DNA from: Candidatus Competibacter denitrificans Run_A_D11
GTDB taxonomy: Bacteria; Pseudomonadota; Gammaproteobacteria; Competibacterales; Competibacteraceae
Direction: 5' to 3'
Length of the DNA: 64,000 nt
Assembly: GCF_001051235.1 (NCBI RefSeq)
Contig: NZ_CBTJ020000001.1
Coordinates: 1-64,000, forward strand
Shown in pieces: positions 33,564 through 42,101 of this stretch. The translations under genes and the position numbers were made by a program. The notes below the pieces were generated by a model, which had not been told where the DNA came from, searched no databases, and saw only the letters and a program-made list of their open reading frames with translations. Positions within the stretch are counted from its first letter, which is position 1, and each line of letters starts with the position of its first letter.

Positions 33564-36242
33564 GGTGACATGAATCACCCCAGGATCATCCGGCGAGGTG
33601 TGAAAACTGAAGTTGAGCGCCCGATTCAGCCGCAACATCGCTTCGTTCTCGCGCAAGACTTCACCGTACAACTCCTTGATGCCCTGGTTCTTGGCATAGT
33701 TGATGATATAACGCATCAACAGAGGCCCCAGCCCGATGCCCGTCATCGCCCGGTCCACCAAAATAGCGTATTCGGCTTTCTCCATGTTGGGATCGGCGTT
33801 GCAGCGTACCGCGCCTAAAATTTTACCCTTGCCCGGCAAGCTGTTGGGTTCGGTCACGACAAAAGCCATCTCCCGTTCGTAATCCAACTGGGTCAAGCGT
33901 GCCGCCATTTCGTGCGGCAATTCACGAATCGGTTGAAAAAAACGCATCCGTACATCTTCCGCCGGCATCCGCTTGACCAAATCTTTCAGACCCGGCTCGT
34001 CCTCGGGCAAAATCGGCCGGATCAGAAACGAACGGCCATCTGGAAAATCGTAGACCCGTTCTAGCTGCTTGGGATAGGGTGAGATGGCCAGCCGTTGTGC
34101 CGCCGGCTCGGTGGAAGGCTCAATCAAGATGTTCGCATCCAGGGTCAACACCCCGCCGGCATCCGTCCAAATGGGATTGATGTCCATTTCGACGATTTCC
34201 GCCAGATCAATCACCATCTGCGACACTTTGATCAAGGTCAGTGCCACGGCATTCAAATCGACCGGCCGACCGCGATTGGTGGCCAGGCGTGCATACAGGC
34301 GGGTGCGCGACATCAGATCCCGCGCCAGGTGCATGTTGAGAGGCGGCAGGGCGAAGGCGATGTCGCCGATGACCTCAGACTCGGTGCCACCGTGGCCGAA
34401 GAAGATCACAGGCCCGAACCGGCGGCCGGTGCGGACGCCGATCATCAGCTCATAGGCACCATGGCGGGATTGCATTGATTGCACCGCGAATCCATCAATC
34501 ACCGCATCAGGTGCCAGCTCCTGAACCCGCTTGAGCATGTCGGTAGCGGCGACCAACACTTCCAACGGGTTTTTTAGGTTGAATGCCACGCCGCCGACAT
34601 CGGACTTGTGGACGATATCCGGCGAAAGAATCTTGAGAGCCACCGGCCCGCCCATCTCCAACACCCTGTCGGTGGCCGCTTCCGGCGTGGCGGCAAAATA
34701 CAGCGGAGCGACTGGAATCTCGTAAGCGCTCAGGATCTGGCTGGTTTCGTAAGCATTCAAGCGGAATCGACCGGCGGTTGAGGCGATTTGAATGATACGG
34801 CGGGCGGTCTCCACATCGGGTGTGAACCCCTCCGGGATCGAGGGTGGCGTCTCCATTAACAGATCTTGGGTCCGGCGATGCTCGGCCAACCGCATGAATG
34901 CTTCCACCGCTTCACCGGGCGCCCGATAAGTCGGCATGTGCGCTTTGTTGAATAGCTCACGCGCCGATTCGACCGAGGACTCGCCGACCCAACAAGTCAT
35001 GATCAAACGCCGGTTTTTGGCGCGATCCACCACCACCTTGGCACTCTCCAGCGACCGGTCCACCGACGGAGGGGCGTGAATGACCAGGACGCCATCGGTC
35101 CCGGGTTCTTGCAGTAGGTAATCCAGTGCCTTGGCGTACTGTTCTGGACCCGCCATATCACCTAAATCGACGGGATTTTCAATTGGATACCCTGGGCGAC
35201 AATCCTGCGCCAGCCGCTCCCGGGTCGTGGCGCCGATCTCGGCCAGACGGCCGCCACGCCGCAACAACGTATCGCTGGTCAGCAGCGCCAGACTGTAGCT
35301 ATTGCTAAGGATGGTCAGGCGGTTGCCGTACACCGGCTTGGCGGTGGCCAGGGTTTCAGCGGCACCGAACAGTTGTTCGATGTTGTTCACCCGCAAAATG
35401 CCGGCACGCTGGAATACGGCATCGTAGACGGCATCCTCCAAAGGACCGGCCCGGAAATCGCGTGGTTTGAGGACGATGACCGGCTTGACGCGCGCAGCGG
35501 CGCGGGCGGCGGACACGAACTTGCGACGGTTGCGGGTATTCTCCATGTACATCAAAATCGCCCGCGTGCCGCTATCCCGCAGCAGATAATCCAGCAGATC
35601 CCCCAAATCCACATCCCAGCGCATCCCCACCGAAATCACATGCGAGAAACCGATGTTGCGGCTGGTGGCCCAATCGATGATACCCCGCATCATGGCGGCC
35701 GATTGGCACAGCAGCGCAATATTGCCCGGTAGCGGCCGGGTGGCGTTTAGGCTGGCATTGACATTAGCCGAGGGCACCGCATAACCAAGATGATCAGGAC
35801 CCATCACGCGCAGCAGGTGAGGTTTGGCAGTGTCCAGAATGCGCTGCTTAAGGGACTCGACTCCATTGGGATACTTGCGCGTCAGCTCTTGACCGAGCAG
35901 GGCGGGCCTATCGCCGCTGTGGTCTTGCAGCACTTCCCGGCTTAACAGCAGTGCCGCTTTGGTGCCACGCACGCCTAGTTCGCTAAGCAAAGCCGGTGCT
36001 TCCTCCAGCGGGGTCGTCAAAATCGCCAAGTCCGGCACCACCGGCAGGCTCGCGATATCTTTGTAGGCCAGCACCCCGGAAATGGATTGGTAATCTGGAT
36101 TAACCGGCATCACCGGCCCTTTAAAACCACCTTCGATCAGGTTGAATTCCACTGTCGCATCGGGATTACTGGGCGATTTGCCCCGGCCAACGACCGCGAT
36201 GGAACGGGGTTTGAAAAGATATTCAAGGTTGCGGATGGTCAT
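33549..36242 (-). CDS. Protein lysine acetyltransferase, PatZ/YfiQ type (acyl-CoA synthetase-like domain plus GNAT)
   Basis: An 897-residue fusion. Residues about 1-460 are a CoA-binding and succinyl-CoA ligase-like region (SIAVVGRGK near 14; LALLTSDTLLRRGG), and residues about 480-700 are an ATP-grasp-like domain. A C-terminal GNAT acetyltransferase follows, with RFFQPIRELPHEMAARL and the acetyl-CoA loop AMTGIGLGPLLMRYIINYA. This order matches E. coli PatZ (886 residues), which acetylates and inactivates acetyl-CoA synthetase. The start ATG at 36242 gives MTIRNLEYLFKPRSIAVVG, aligned with PatZ; an upstream start would add 19 residues. The divergent neighbour is an AMP-forming acyl-CoA synthetase with the target lysine motif, so enzyme and substrate are side by side. 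Confidence 0.9.
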   Translation of the reverse strand: MTIRNLEYLFKPRSIAVVGRGKSPSNPDATVEFNLIEGGFKGPVMPVNPDYQSISGVLAYKDIASLPVVPDLAILTTPLEEAPALLSELGVRGTKAALLLSREVLQDHSGDRPALLGQELTRKYPNGVESLKQRILDTAKPHLLRVMGPDHLGYAVPSANVNASLNATRPLPGNIALLCQSAAMMRGIIDWATSRNIGFSHVISVGMRWDVDLGDLLDYLLRDSGTRAILMYMENTRNRRKFVSAARAAARVKPVIVLKPRDFRAGPLEDAVYDAVFQRAGILRVNNIEQLFGAAETLATAKPVYGNRLTILSNSYSLALLTSDTLLRRGGRLAEIGATTRERLAQDCRPGYPIENPVDLGDMAGPEQYAKALDYLLQEPGTDGVLVIHAPPSVDRSLESAKVVVDRAKNRRLIMTCWVGESSVESARELFNKAHMPTYRAPGEAVEAFMRLAEHRRTQDLLMETPPSIPEGFTPDVETARRIIQIASTAGRFRLNAYETSQILSAYEIPVAPLYFAATPEAATDRVLEMGGPVALKILSPDIVHKSDVGGVAFNLKNPLEVLVAATDMLKRVQELAPDAVIDGFAVQSMQSRHGAYELMIGVRTGRRFGPVIFFGHGGTESEVIGDIAFALPPLNMHLARDLMSRTRLYARLATNRGRPVDLNAVALTLIKVSQMVIDLAEIVEMDINPIWTDAGGVLTLDANILIEPSTEPAAQRLAISPYPKQLERVYDFPDGRSFLIRPILPEDEPGLKDLVKRMPAEDVRMRFFQPIRELPHEMAARLTQLDYEREMAFVVTEPNSLPGKGKILGAVRCNADPNMEKAEYAILVDRAMTGIGLGPLLMRYIINYAKNQGIKELYGEVLRENEAMLRLNRALNFSFHTSPDDPGVIHVTLPLN

Positions 36243-36414
36243 GGCTGCGTCTCGCGATGGTCCCCGGGCCGGGACCCGAGATGGAATAGATCGGCTCAAG
36301 CGGTGGCTATGGTACGCGATTTGGATAAAAAAATTCGCCGGTAGCGATACTTGTACCTGCTATGCCGGTTTTTTCTACAATGCATCGGCCCATTGGTAAC
36401 CGGAGAACCCCGAT

Positions 36415-38157
36415 ATGACTGGTGGAAGTACCGATAACTCCCCTCGACCGAACGAAACCGCCCACGAGCAAACCAATGTCTGGAAAGCCGCCCGCGCTGA
36501 ATTGGCGGGTTTGCCCGACGGCAACATGAATATCGCTTGGGAAGCGGTAGACCGGCACACTCACTCCGGCCAGGGGGATGCGGTAGCGCTGATCTGGCTG
36601 GGCAAGAACGGCGAACGACGGGAAATCCGCTATGGCGAACTAGCGCGCCTCAGCGATCAATTTGCCAATGCGCTGGAGCGACTGGGCATCGGCAAAGGGG
36701 AGCGAGTTTGCGCCCTAACTGGCCGCATCCCGGAACTGTTCGTGACGGCCTTGGGAACTCTGAAGGCCGGTGCTGTGTTCTGCCCATTATTTTCGGCATT
36801 CGGCCCGGAACCGATTAAGGTTCGTTTGGCTAAAAGCCAGGCCCGTGTGCTGGTTACCACCGCCACGCTCTATGAACGCAAAGTCCGCTCGTTGCGCGAG
36901 GATTTGCCGGATCTGCGGCAGGTGCTGCTGACCGACGTGACTGAGGCAGGGCCTGGAACCGGTTCGTTTCATGATCTGCTGGCGGCCGAATCTGATCGGC
37001 GTGCTTTACCGAAGACCCGGCCTGATGATATGGCGCTGCTGCATTTTACCAGCGGCACCACCGGCACCCCGAAAGGCGCCATCCACGTCCATGAGGCAGT
37101 CATTGCCCATCGCCTGACCGGTCGGCTGGCGCTGGATCTACGCCCCGGTGATATTTATTGGTGTACCGCTGATCCTGGCTGGGTGACCGGGGTGTCCTAT
37201 GGCATCATCGCGCCGCTGACGAACGGGGTGACCCTGGTGGTGGATGAAGCGGAGTTCGATGCCCGCCGTTGGTATCGCATTTTGGCGCAAGAGCGGGTCA
37301 ATATTTGGTACACGGCGCCGACCGCCATCCGCATGTTGATGAAAATCGGTTCCGAAGCGGCGCGCGGGCATGATCTGAGTGCCTTGCGGTTTATGGCCAG
37401 CGTCGGTGAGCCGCTTAACCCGGAAGGCGTGCTCTGGGGCCAAACCGTTTTTGGCCAGCCGTTTCACGATACATGGTGGCAGACCGAGACTGGCGCGATC
37501 ATGATCGCCAATCACGGTGCTCATCCTGTTCGGCCCGGCTCCATGGGTCGGCCGCTGCCCGGCATCGAAGCGGCTATCGTCCGGCGCCGTTCCGATGGCC
37601 CGCTGGAGCCATTGGGACCCGATGAAATCGGCGAATTGGTGCTCCGGGTTGGTTGGCCTTCGCTATTTCGTGGCTACTTGAACGATGCGGCCCGCTACCA
37701 GGCTTGTTTCGCGGATGGCTGGTATTTGAGCGGCGATCTGGCCACTCAAGATACCGACGGCTATTTCTGGTTTCTGGGCCGCTCCGACGACGTCATCAAA
37801 ACGTCGGGCCATCTGATTGGACCATTTGAAGTGGAAAGCGCCCTATTGGAACACCCAGCAGTGGCTGAAGTCGGCATGATCGGTAAACCCGACCCGTTCG
37901 CCGGCGATATTATCAAAGTGTTCGTGGCGCTAAAATCCGGCTATACGGCAAGCGATGCCTTGCGTAAGGAGTTGCTGGGTTTCGCCCGGACCCGCTTAGG
38001 TCCGGCAGTCGCCCCGCGCGAACTGGAATTTGTGGCCGATTTACCTAAAACTCGCAGCGGTAAGATCATGCGCCGCCTGTTGCGCGCTCGCGAGCTGGGG
38101 TTACCGTTGGGTGATTTATCGACCTTGGAAGGCCAGCAGTCGCCCGATAACGACTAG
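36415..38157 (+). CDS. AMP-forming acetyl/acyl-CoA synthetase
   Basis: A 580-residue ANL-superfamily enzyme that activates acetate or a short acid to acyl-CoA via an acyl-AMP. The ATP P-loop [15 protein letters not shown] lies near residue 207, [10 protein letters not shown] is near 358, YLSGDLA is near 441, and the C-terminal A10 motif [11 protein letters not shown] spans 544-554. Lys550 is the residue acetylated by Pat enzymes in this family. The size and N-terminus resemble Bacillus AcsA (572) more than the 650-residue Acs. It has a good ribosome-binding site (CCGGAGAA). It is divergent from the PatZ-like gene and followed by an acyl carrier protein, so it may load an acyl group for transfer to the carrier (inference). 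Confidence 0.9.
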   Translation: MTGGSTDNSPRPNETAHEQTNVWKAARAELAGLPDGNMNIAWEAVDRHTHSGQGDAVALIWLGKNGERREIRYGELARLSDQFANALERLGIGKGERVCALTGRIPELFVTALGTLKAGAVFCPLFSAFGPEPIKVRLAKSQARVLVTTATLYERKVRSLREDLPDLRQVLLTDVTEAGPGTGSFHDLLAAESDRRALPKTRPDDMALLHFTSGTTGTPKGAIHVHEAVIAHRLTGRLALDLRPGDIYWCTADPGWVTGVSYGIIAPLTNGVTLVVDEAEFDARRWYRILAQERVNIWYTAPTAIRMLMKIGSEAARGHDLSALRFMASVGEPLNPEGVLWGQTVFGQPFHDTWWQTETGAIMIANHGAHPVRPGSMGRPLPGIEAAIVRRRSDGPLEPLGPDEIGELVLRVGWPSLFRGYLNDAARYQACFADGWYLSGDLATQDTDGYFWFLGRSDDVIKTSGHLIGPFEVESALLEHPAVAEVGMIGKPDPFAGDIIKVFVALKSGYTASDALRKELLGFARTRLGPAVAPRELEFVADLPKTRSGKIMRRLLRARELGLPLGDLSTLEGQQSPDND

Positions 38158-38347
38158 GCAGCAGTCATCTGGCATTCATATTGCTTGGTTATACTGTGTG
38201 GGCACGACAAGCGATGTCATCTGAAAAAAGCACTGCTTGATTTTGCCGAAGCGGAATGCCATACTTGTTGCGATGCAGCATTTAAATATAAAAATCAGGA
38301 TTTGAGCTTTTATTACTAGCGCTATTCCAGCGCCAAGGAAACGAATC

Positions 38348-38611
38348 ATGAACGCCAAAAGCCAACCGCCGGTCCGCGAAACCATCCTTCGCGTGCTCAG
38401 CGATGTCGTACCGAACGCCGATACCCAGGCGATTAAGCCCGATATTAGTTTTCACGATCAGATCGAATTGGACTCCATCGATTTTCTGCGGCTCATGATG
38501 AGCTTGGAAAAGGAGCTGGGTGTTACCATTTTCGATTTCGACTATCCCAAGCTTTCGACTTTAAAAGGCTGTGAGAACTATTTGACCGAACGCGCCACCA
38601 CTGCGGCGTGA
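38348..38611 (+). CDS. Acyl carrier protein
   Basis: An 87-residue protein with AAGGAA ahead of its ATG. ELDSIDFLRLMMSLEKELG contains the DSxDFL motif, whose Ser (about residue 40) receives phosphopantetheine. It lies 190 bases after the acyl-CoA synthetase on the same strand. It is not the fatty-acid synthase ACP, as no fab gene is near, so it more likely serves a dedicated acylation with the synthetase. The substrate is unknown. Confidence 0.88.
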   Translation: MNAKSQPPVRETILRVLSDVVPNADTQAIKPDISFHDQIELDSIDFLRLMMSLEKELGVTIFDFDYPKLSTLKGCENYLTERATTAA

Positions 38612-38744
38612 TCACAGCACTTCGTAATACGCTAAGCGGGGATATCGTCTTTTACCGTCGCGGATAGAGCGATTTTGGCATGGGCGAGATGCCCACTGAC
38701 ATCCGGCCAAGGGTTCACTTTGCAAAGCGGTTGCTGTAACGGAA

Positions 38745-38776
38745 ACAAAAAGACCGACCTAGAAGGGTCGGTCTTT
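38745..38776 (-). terminator. Intrinsic terminator on the minus strand
   Basis: The perfect 11-bp stem AAAGACCGACC/GGTCGGTCTTT with a 6-base loop is followed on the minus strand by TTTTTGTTT (counting the last stem bases). No minus-strand gene lies directly upstream: pdxH ends over 500 bases away. It therefore either ends a long pdxH 3' region or an unannotated small RNA. Confidence 0.7.
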
Positions 38777-38893
38777 GAAAGGATAAAGAGATTTAGAATG
38801 GGCGTTCTAATCTCAAACTTTAAAATGACTTGCTTTGCGCGGAAACACTTATGCTTGGGCTTGTTTTCCGCGCAACCTCCTTTAGTAGTTTTC
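38777..38893. ncRNA. Highly structured non-coding region, candidate small RNA
   Basis: Between two opposed terminators lie two further hairpins. The first spans 38788-38814, ten base pairs with one bulged T (GAGATTTAGAA/TTCTAATCTC). The second is a perfect 11-bp stem TTGCGCGGAAA/TTTCCGCGCAA at 38835-38845 and 38865-38875. There is no supported gene. I looked for and did not find the conserved cores of RNase P RNA, tmRNA, SRP RNA or 6S RNA. Strand is undetermined: the flanking terminators permit transcripts from either side. Confidence 0.35.
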
Positions 38894-38921
38894 GGTCGGG
38901 CATAGAGACCCGGCCTTTTTT
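38894..38921 (+). terminator. Intrinsic terminator on the plus strand
   Basis: The stem GGTCGGG/CCCGGCC (one G-T pair) with an eight-base loop is followed by six T. It would end plus-strand transcripts that enter from the acyl carrier protein gene 280 bases upstream, or an independent RNA from this region. Confidence 0.6.
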
Positions 38922-39314
38922 GGTTTTTCTGAATCTTACCGACTCTGAAAACCTTTACCCGGATTCGGGGTCGCCTTTGGGTTAAGCATTGGTTTGGTTG
39001 ATTATTAGCCACCCAGCATCGACGGGGGGGATTATACCGATTACGTTCGGTCTAGCAACTTTTTCATGATTGCATCAACAATAAGCTCCAATTTAGAGTC
39101 GAATCGTCTTATAAAAAATACACTTCACCGCATTGCTAGCCCGTTTGGCCCCATTTCCAAAGGGAATGGGCTAAAACCTACCGTACAACTAGGACTCTGC
39201 TCTAGAAAAGTGCTACAAGCTAGATTGACCGAATTTTGCGGCGCAGCGTCATCTTTCTGACGCTCTTCCGGCGCGAAAGCACGCGGCGTCTTTTCATAAC
39301 GTCAGGATTGATCT
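38922..39314. other. Intergenic region, imperfect hairpins only
   Basis: This is the remainder of the 700-base gap before the pdxH stop. There is an imperfect stem at about 38960-38986 (CTTTACCC/GGGTTAAG). Another stem, AGCGTCA/TGACGCT, lies near 39247-39266, about 50 bases beyond the pdxH stop on that gene's strand, without a T-run. No gene or recognised RNA is seen. Confidence 0.35.
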
Positions 39315-39956
39315 TCAGGGTTCCAACCGTTCCAGCCGCCATCCCTTCTCCTCGCGGCGATAGCGCAACCGATCATGCAGGCGACCTTGGCGGCCCTGCC
39401 AAAATTCCATCATTACCGGCCACACGCGATAGCCGCCCCAGTGCTCAGGCATCGGAATAACGTCATCGGGATATTGCGCTGCCAACTGCTGAAAGCGCTC
39501 ATCCAATTGCTTGCGGCTTGCTACGACCTGACTCTGCTGTGAAACCAATGCCCCCAGGCGGCTTTCCCGTGGTCGGGTATGGAAATACGCCTCCGACTCC
39601 GCACTGGAAATTTTGGTGACTGTCCCTTCAATCCGTACCTGCCGCTGCAATTCCAGCCACAGAAACACCAGCGCAACATGGGGGTTTTCAAGCAATTGCT
39701 GACCCTTATCGCTTTGGTAATTTGTGAAGAATACGAAGCCGTTTGCATCGCAAACTTTCAGCAACATGGCTCGCGCATGACAGTGGCCGCTCAGGTCGGC
39801 GGTAGCGACTGTCATGGCGTTCGGTTCTGGCAATTGCGCTGCAATCGCTTCTTGCAACCATCGTTGAAATTGCTTGATGGGATCAGGATCAACGCTCGTC
39901 TTGCTCAACGCGCCCAAGGTGTAATCGCGGCGTAATTCGGCAATGGATTTATCCAT
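39315..39956 (-). CDS. pdxH: Pyridoxamine 5'-phosphate oxidase
   Basis: A 213-residue FMN enzyme that oxidises pyridoxine or pyridoxamine 5'-phosphate to pyridoxal phosphate. LRRDYTLGALSK at the N-terminus, RAMLLKVCDANGFVFFTNY (FMN binding), YFHTRPRESRLGALVSQQSQ and the C-terminal WQGRQGRLHDRLRYRR are family signatures. I chose the ATG at 39956 behind AAGGAG; upstream starts would add up to 15 residues without family support. Length fits (E. coli 218). It is divergent from the Ro60 gene, with about 180 bases between their starts. Confidence 0.95.
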   Translation of the reverse strand: MDKSIAELRRDYTLGALSKTSVDPDPIKQFQRWLQEAIAAQLPEPNAMTVATADLSGHCHARAMLLKVCDANGFVFFTNYQSDKGQQLLENPHVALVFLWLELQRQVRIEGTVTKISSAESEAYFHTRPRESRLGALVSQQSQVVASRKQLDERFQQLAAQYPDDVIPMPEHWGGYRVWPVMMEFWQGRQGRLHDRLRYRREEKGWRLERLEP

Positions 39957-40133
39957 CGTAGCAAATGCTCCTTCAGTGGGTTCTTTCATGCAGATCATCA
40001 TAACAATTCATTGCAGCCGTTTCGTCTTCAGGTTCGCTGGCCGTTAATTTTTCGATCCTTGAACCGAATCATTTTTTTGAGGTCTGGTATTTCCTTCAGG
40101 CCGTCTATTCTTTTCAGACAAGGAGTCATCACT

Positions 40134-41687
40134 ATGGCCAACAAGCAGCTTTTCAAATCGTCAGTCGGTCGATTACCACCAGCAACCAACGCCCGCAATG
40201 AAGCCGGTGGCAAAGCCTATGCGCTGTCACCACCGGCTGCGCTGGCGCAATATGCCGCAACCGGTTGCCTGAACACCACCTTCTACGCCAATGCCGAGAT
40301 GCAATTGAGCGCGGTGCTGGAGCTGTGCGCGGCGGTAGAACCGGCGTTTGTGGCTAAAACGGCGGTGTATGCCCGGCAACGCGGCCAGATGAAAGACATG
40401 CCCGCGCTGCTGACCGCGTGGCTGGCCCAACATGGCCCGGACTGGCTGGAGCCGACGTTTGCCAAGGTGATCGACAATGGCCGGATGTTGCGGAATGTCG
40501 TGCAGATTCTCCGGTCTGGCGTGGTGGGGCGCAAATCGCTGGGTAGCCGACCCAAGCGCCTGGTGCAGCAGTGGCTGAACGACAGTTCCGATGCCCGGCT
40601 ATTGGCGGCTTCTGTCGGCAACGATCCATCGCTGGCGGACGTGCTGAAGATGGTTCATCCGAAACCGGCGACACCGGAGCGCACGGCCTTCTATGCCTGG
40701 CTGATCGGCAAGCCGCACGAGGCCACCTTGTTGCCAGAGGCCATTAAGGCGCTGGAGCGATTCAAAAATGATGTGGAAGCGCCAGTGCCGGATGTGCCGT
40801 TTCAATTGCTGACTGCGCTGCCCTTACGACCACAGCACTGGGTCGCCATCGCCTGTCAGGCGTCGTGGCAAACCACACGGATGAATCTGAATACCTTTGC
40901 GCGGCATGAGGTGTTCAAGGTCGGCGGAATGGCCCAGCGCATTGCCGAACGGCTGCGCGATCCGACAGCCATTCGCCGGGCGCGGGTGTTGCCGTACCAG
41001 TTGCTGAGCGCCTACACCATGACTGGCGAGCAAGTGCCTGCCCTAGTGCGAGAGGCTCTACAAGGCGCGCTGGATGTAGCCCTGGCGAATGTGCCGGAAC
41101 TGCCGGGACAGGTGTATGTGTTGCTGGATGTATCCGGGTCGATGGCCTCGCCGGTGACGGGTCATCGCAAGGGTGCAACTACAACGGTTCGGTGTGTGGA
41201 TGTAGCGGCGCTGGTGGCCTCGGCGCTGCTGGCGAAAAACCCGGCGACGGAAATCTTGCCGTTCGACACCCAAGTTCACGCTCACCGGCTGAACCGGCGT
41301 GACAGCGTGCTGACGAATGCGCAAAAGCTGGCGGAATTCGGCGGTGGCGGTACGAATTGCGGCTTACCGCTGGCGGAGTTGAATCACCGCAACGCCACCG
41401 GCGATCTGGTGATTTACGTCTCGGATAACGAGTCGTGGGCCGATCCACAGCACGGACGCGGCACCGAAACCATGCACCAGTGGGAAATCTTCCGTTATCG
41501 CAACCCACGGGCGCGGCTGGTCTGCATCGACATTCAGCCTTACGCCACGGTGCAGGCGCAAACCCGCGAGGAGGTGCTTAACGTGGGCGGTTTCTCGGAT
41601 GCGGTGTTTGAGGTGTTGGCGCGCTTTGCCGCCGGACAATTGGGCGGTGATCATTGGGTGCGCGAAATCGAGGCCGTGGAGGTATAA
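40134..41687 (+). CDS. rsr: TROVE-domain Ro60/Rsr orthologue (Y-RNA-binding protein)
   Basis: A 517-residue ring-shaped RNA-binding protein. The N-terminal TROVE HEAT-repeat region spans residues 1 to about 320 (AQYAATGCLNTTFYANAEMQ; PALLTAWLAQ). The C-terminal von Willebrand A domain has an intact metal site DVSGSM near 331, with FGGGGTNC and YVSDNESW as later loop residues. Ro60 binds misfolded RNA ends and is gated by Y RNAs; bacterial Rsr acts in rRNA maturation and stress with exonucleases. The start ATG at 40134 follows AAGGAG; an upstream extension to 40011 overlaps pdxH's leader and is unlikely. Directly downstream are three Y-RNA-like genes ending in a terminator. RtcB/RtcA, frequent partners, are not in the window. 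Confidence 0.95.
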   Translation: MANKQLFKSSVGRLPPATNARNEAGGKAYALSPPAALAQYAATGCLNTTFYANAEMQLSAVLELCAAVEPAFVAKTAVYARQRGQMKDMPALLTAWLAQHGPDWLEPTFAKVIDNGRMLRNVVQILRSGVVGRKSLGSRPKRLVQQWLNDSSDARLLAASVGNDPSLADVLKMVHPKPATPERTAFYAWLIGKPHEATLLPEAIKALERFKNDVEAPVPDVPFQLLTALPLRPQHWVAIACQASWQTTRMNLNTFARHEVFKVGGMAQRIAERLRDPTAIRRARVLPYQLLSAYTMTGEQVPALVREALQGALDVALANVPELPGQVYVLLDVSGSMASPVTGHRKGATTTVRCVDVAALVASALLAKNPATEILPFDTQVHAHRLNRRDSVLTNAQKLAEFGGGGTNCGLPLAELNHRNATGDLVIYVSDNESWADPQHGRGTETMHQWEIFRYRNPRARLVCIDIQPYATVQAQTREEVLNVGGFSDAVFEVLARFAAGQLGGDHWVREIEAVEV

Positions 41688-41703
41688 TGCAGTAATGGTT
41701 TTG

Positions 41704-41796
41704 CCGTTCGTCCTGGAATGCCCGACCGGGAGTACATCTCCTGTTAAGAGCCAATCCTCTCGGTCACTTCCTTGTCCAGTTCGGGCGGTTTGTTTT
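41704..41796 (+). ncRNA. Y-RNA-like RNA without tRNA module (copy 1 of the array)
   Basis: The ends pair as CCGTTCG with CGGGCGG (7 bp, two G-U) and then CTGGA with TCCAG. Inside is GAATGC followed by GGGAGTACAT, matching the GAATGC...GGGACTACAT signature of the two following copies. The 3' strand TTCCTTGTCC matches TCCCTTGTCG of copy 3. An inner stem GACCGGGAG/CTCTCGGTC replaces the tRNA-like module. A T-rich tail (TTTGTTTT) follows the outer stem. It starts 16 bases after the Ro60 stop. Length about 90 nucleotides, similar to classical Y RNAs. Assignment is by structure and context. Confidence 0.6.
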
Positions 41797-41798
41797 AC

Positions 41799-41941
41799 GG
41801 CGGCGAATGCCGGTGGGACTACATAGGTTTCTTTATGATGATGTCGTCATGTGCAGGTGCAAATCCTGCCGACCGCTCGCAAGCGGTCGTGGCGGAATGA
41901 AGACGCGAAGAAAAAATGTCTCATCAATCCTGGTCGCCGCC
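41799..41941 (+). ncRNA. YrlA-type Y RNA with permuted tRNA-like module (copy 2)
   Basis: The terminal stem is GGCGGCGA (41799-41806) with TCGCCGCC (41934-41941). It is followed inwards by the putative Ro60-site sequence AATGC...GGGACTACAT and a second short helix GGGA/TCCT. The interior is a circularly permuted tRNA. There is a T-arm (GCAGG, 7-base loop TGCAAAT, CCTGC, 41853-41869) and a 7-bp acceptor stem CGACCGC/GCGGTCG capped by a six-base loop (41870-41889). A two-base linker TG and a D-arm GCG-GAATGAAGA-CGC like that of tRNA-Leu complete it. The D-loop GG dinucleotide is missing. This is the architecture reported for bacterial YrlA RNAs beside rsr genes. Confidence 0.8.
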
Positions 41942-41951
41942 TTTCAGTTGC

Positions 41952-42088
41952 CGTGGCGAATGCTCGCGGGACTACATGCCTATCACGCCCCAGGTCGTGG
42001 GTTCGACTCCCACCAGCCGCTCATTGCAATGGCGGCTGTAGCTCAGTTGGTAGAGCAGGGAACGTCTCGCAAATCCCTTGTCGCCACG
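41952..42088 (+). ncRNA. YrlA-type Y RNA with permuted tRNA-like module (copy 3)
   Basis: The terminal stem is CGTGGCGA (41952-41959) with TCGCCACG (42081-42088). Compared with copy 2, a C-G pair has become T-A, a compensatory change. Then come AATGC...GGGACTACAT and helix GGGA/TCCC. The permuted tRNA module is very canonical. Its T-arm is GTGGG-TTCGACT-CCCAC (41997-42013) and its acceptor stem CAGCCGC/GCGGCTG has 7 bp and an 11-base cap. Linker TA and D-arm GCTC-AGTTGGTA-GAGC (42041-42056), with the GG dinucleotide, follow. It is not a functional tRNA: the acceptor strands are joined by a loop, with no CCA end or anticodon loop. The RNA ends close to a strong terminator. Confidence 0.82.
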
Positions 42089-42101
42089 CTTTATTGAGAA
42101 C

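Noticed and set aside
38622..39060. tmRNA, RNase P RNA, SRP RNA or 6S RNA in the structured gap
   Set aside because: None of their conserved core sequences are present on either strand.
41890..41906. tRNA-Leu-like D-arm
   Set aside because: It is part of the permuted module of the second Y RNA; there is no anticodon arm or downstream T-arm.
42031..42057. Looks like the 5' half of a normal tRNA (GGCGGCTGTAGCTCAGTTGG)
   Set aside because: The acceptor strand pairs with a strand upstream of it through a closing loop, no anticodon loop or CCA end follows, and the same permuted order occurs in the preceding copy. It is a tRNA-like module, not a tRNA gene.
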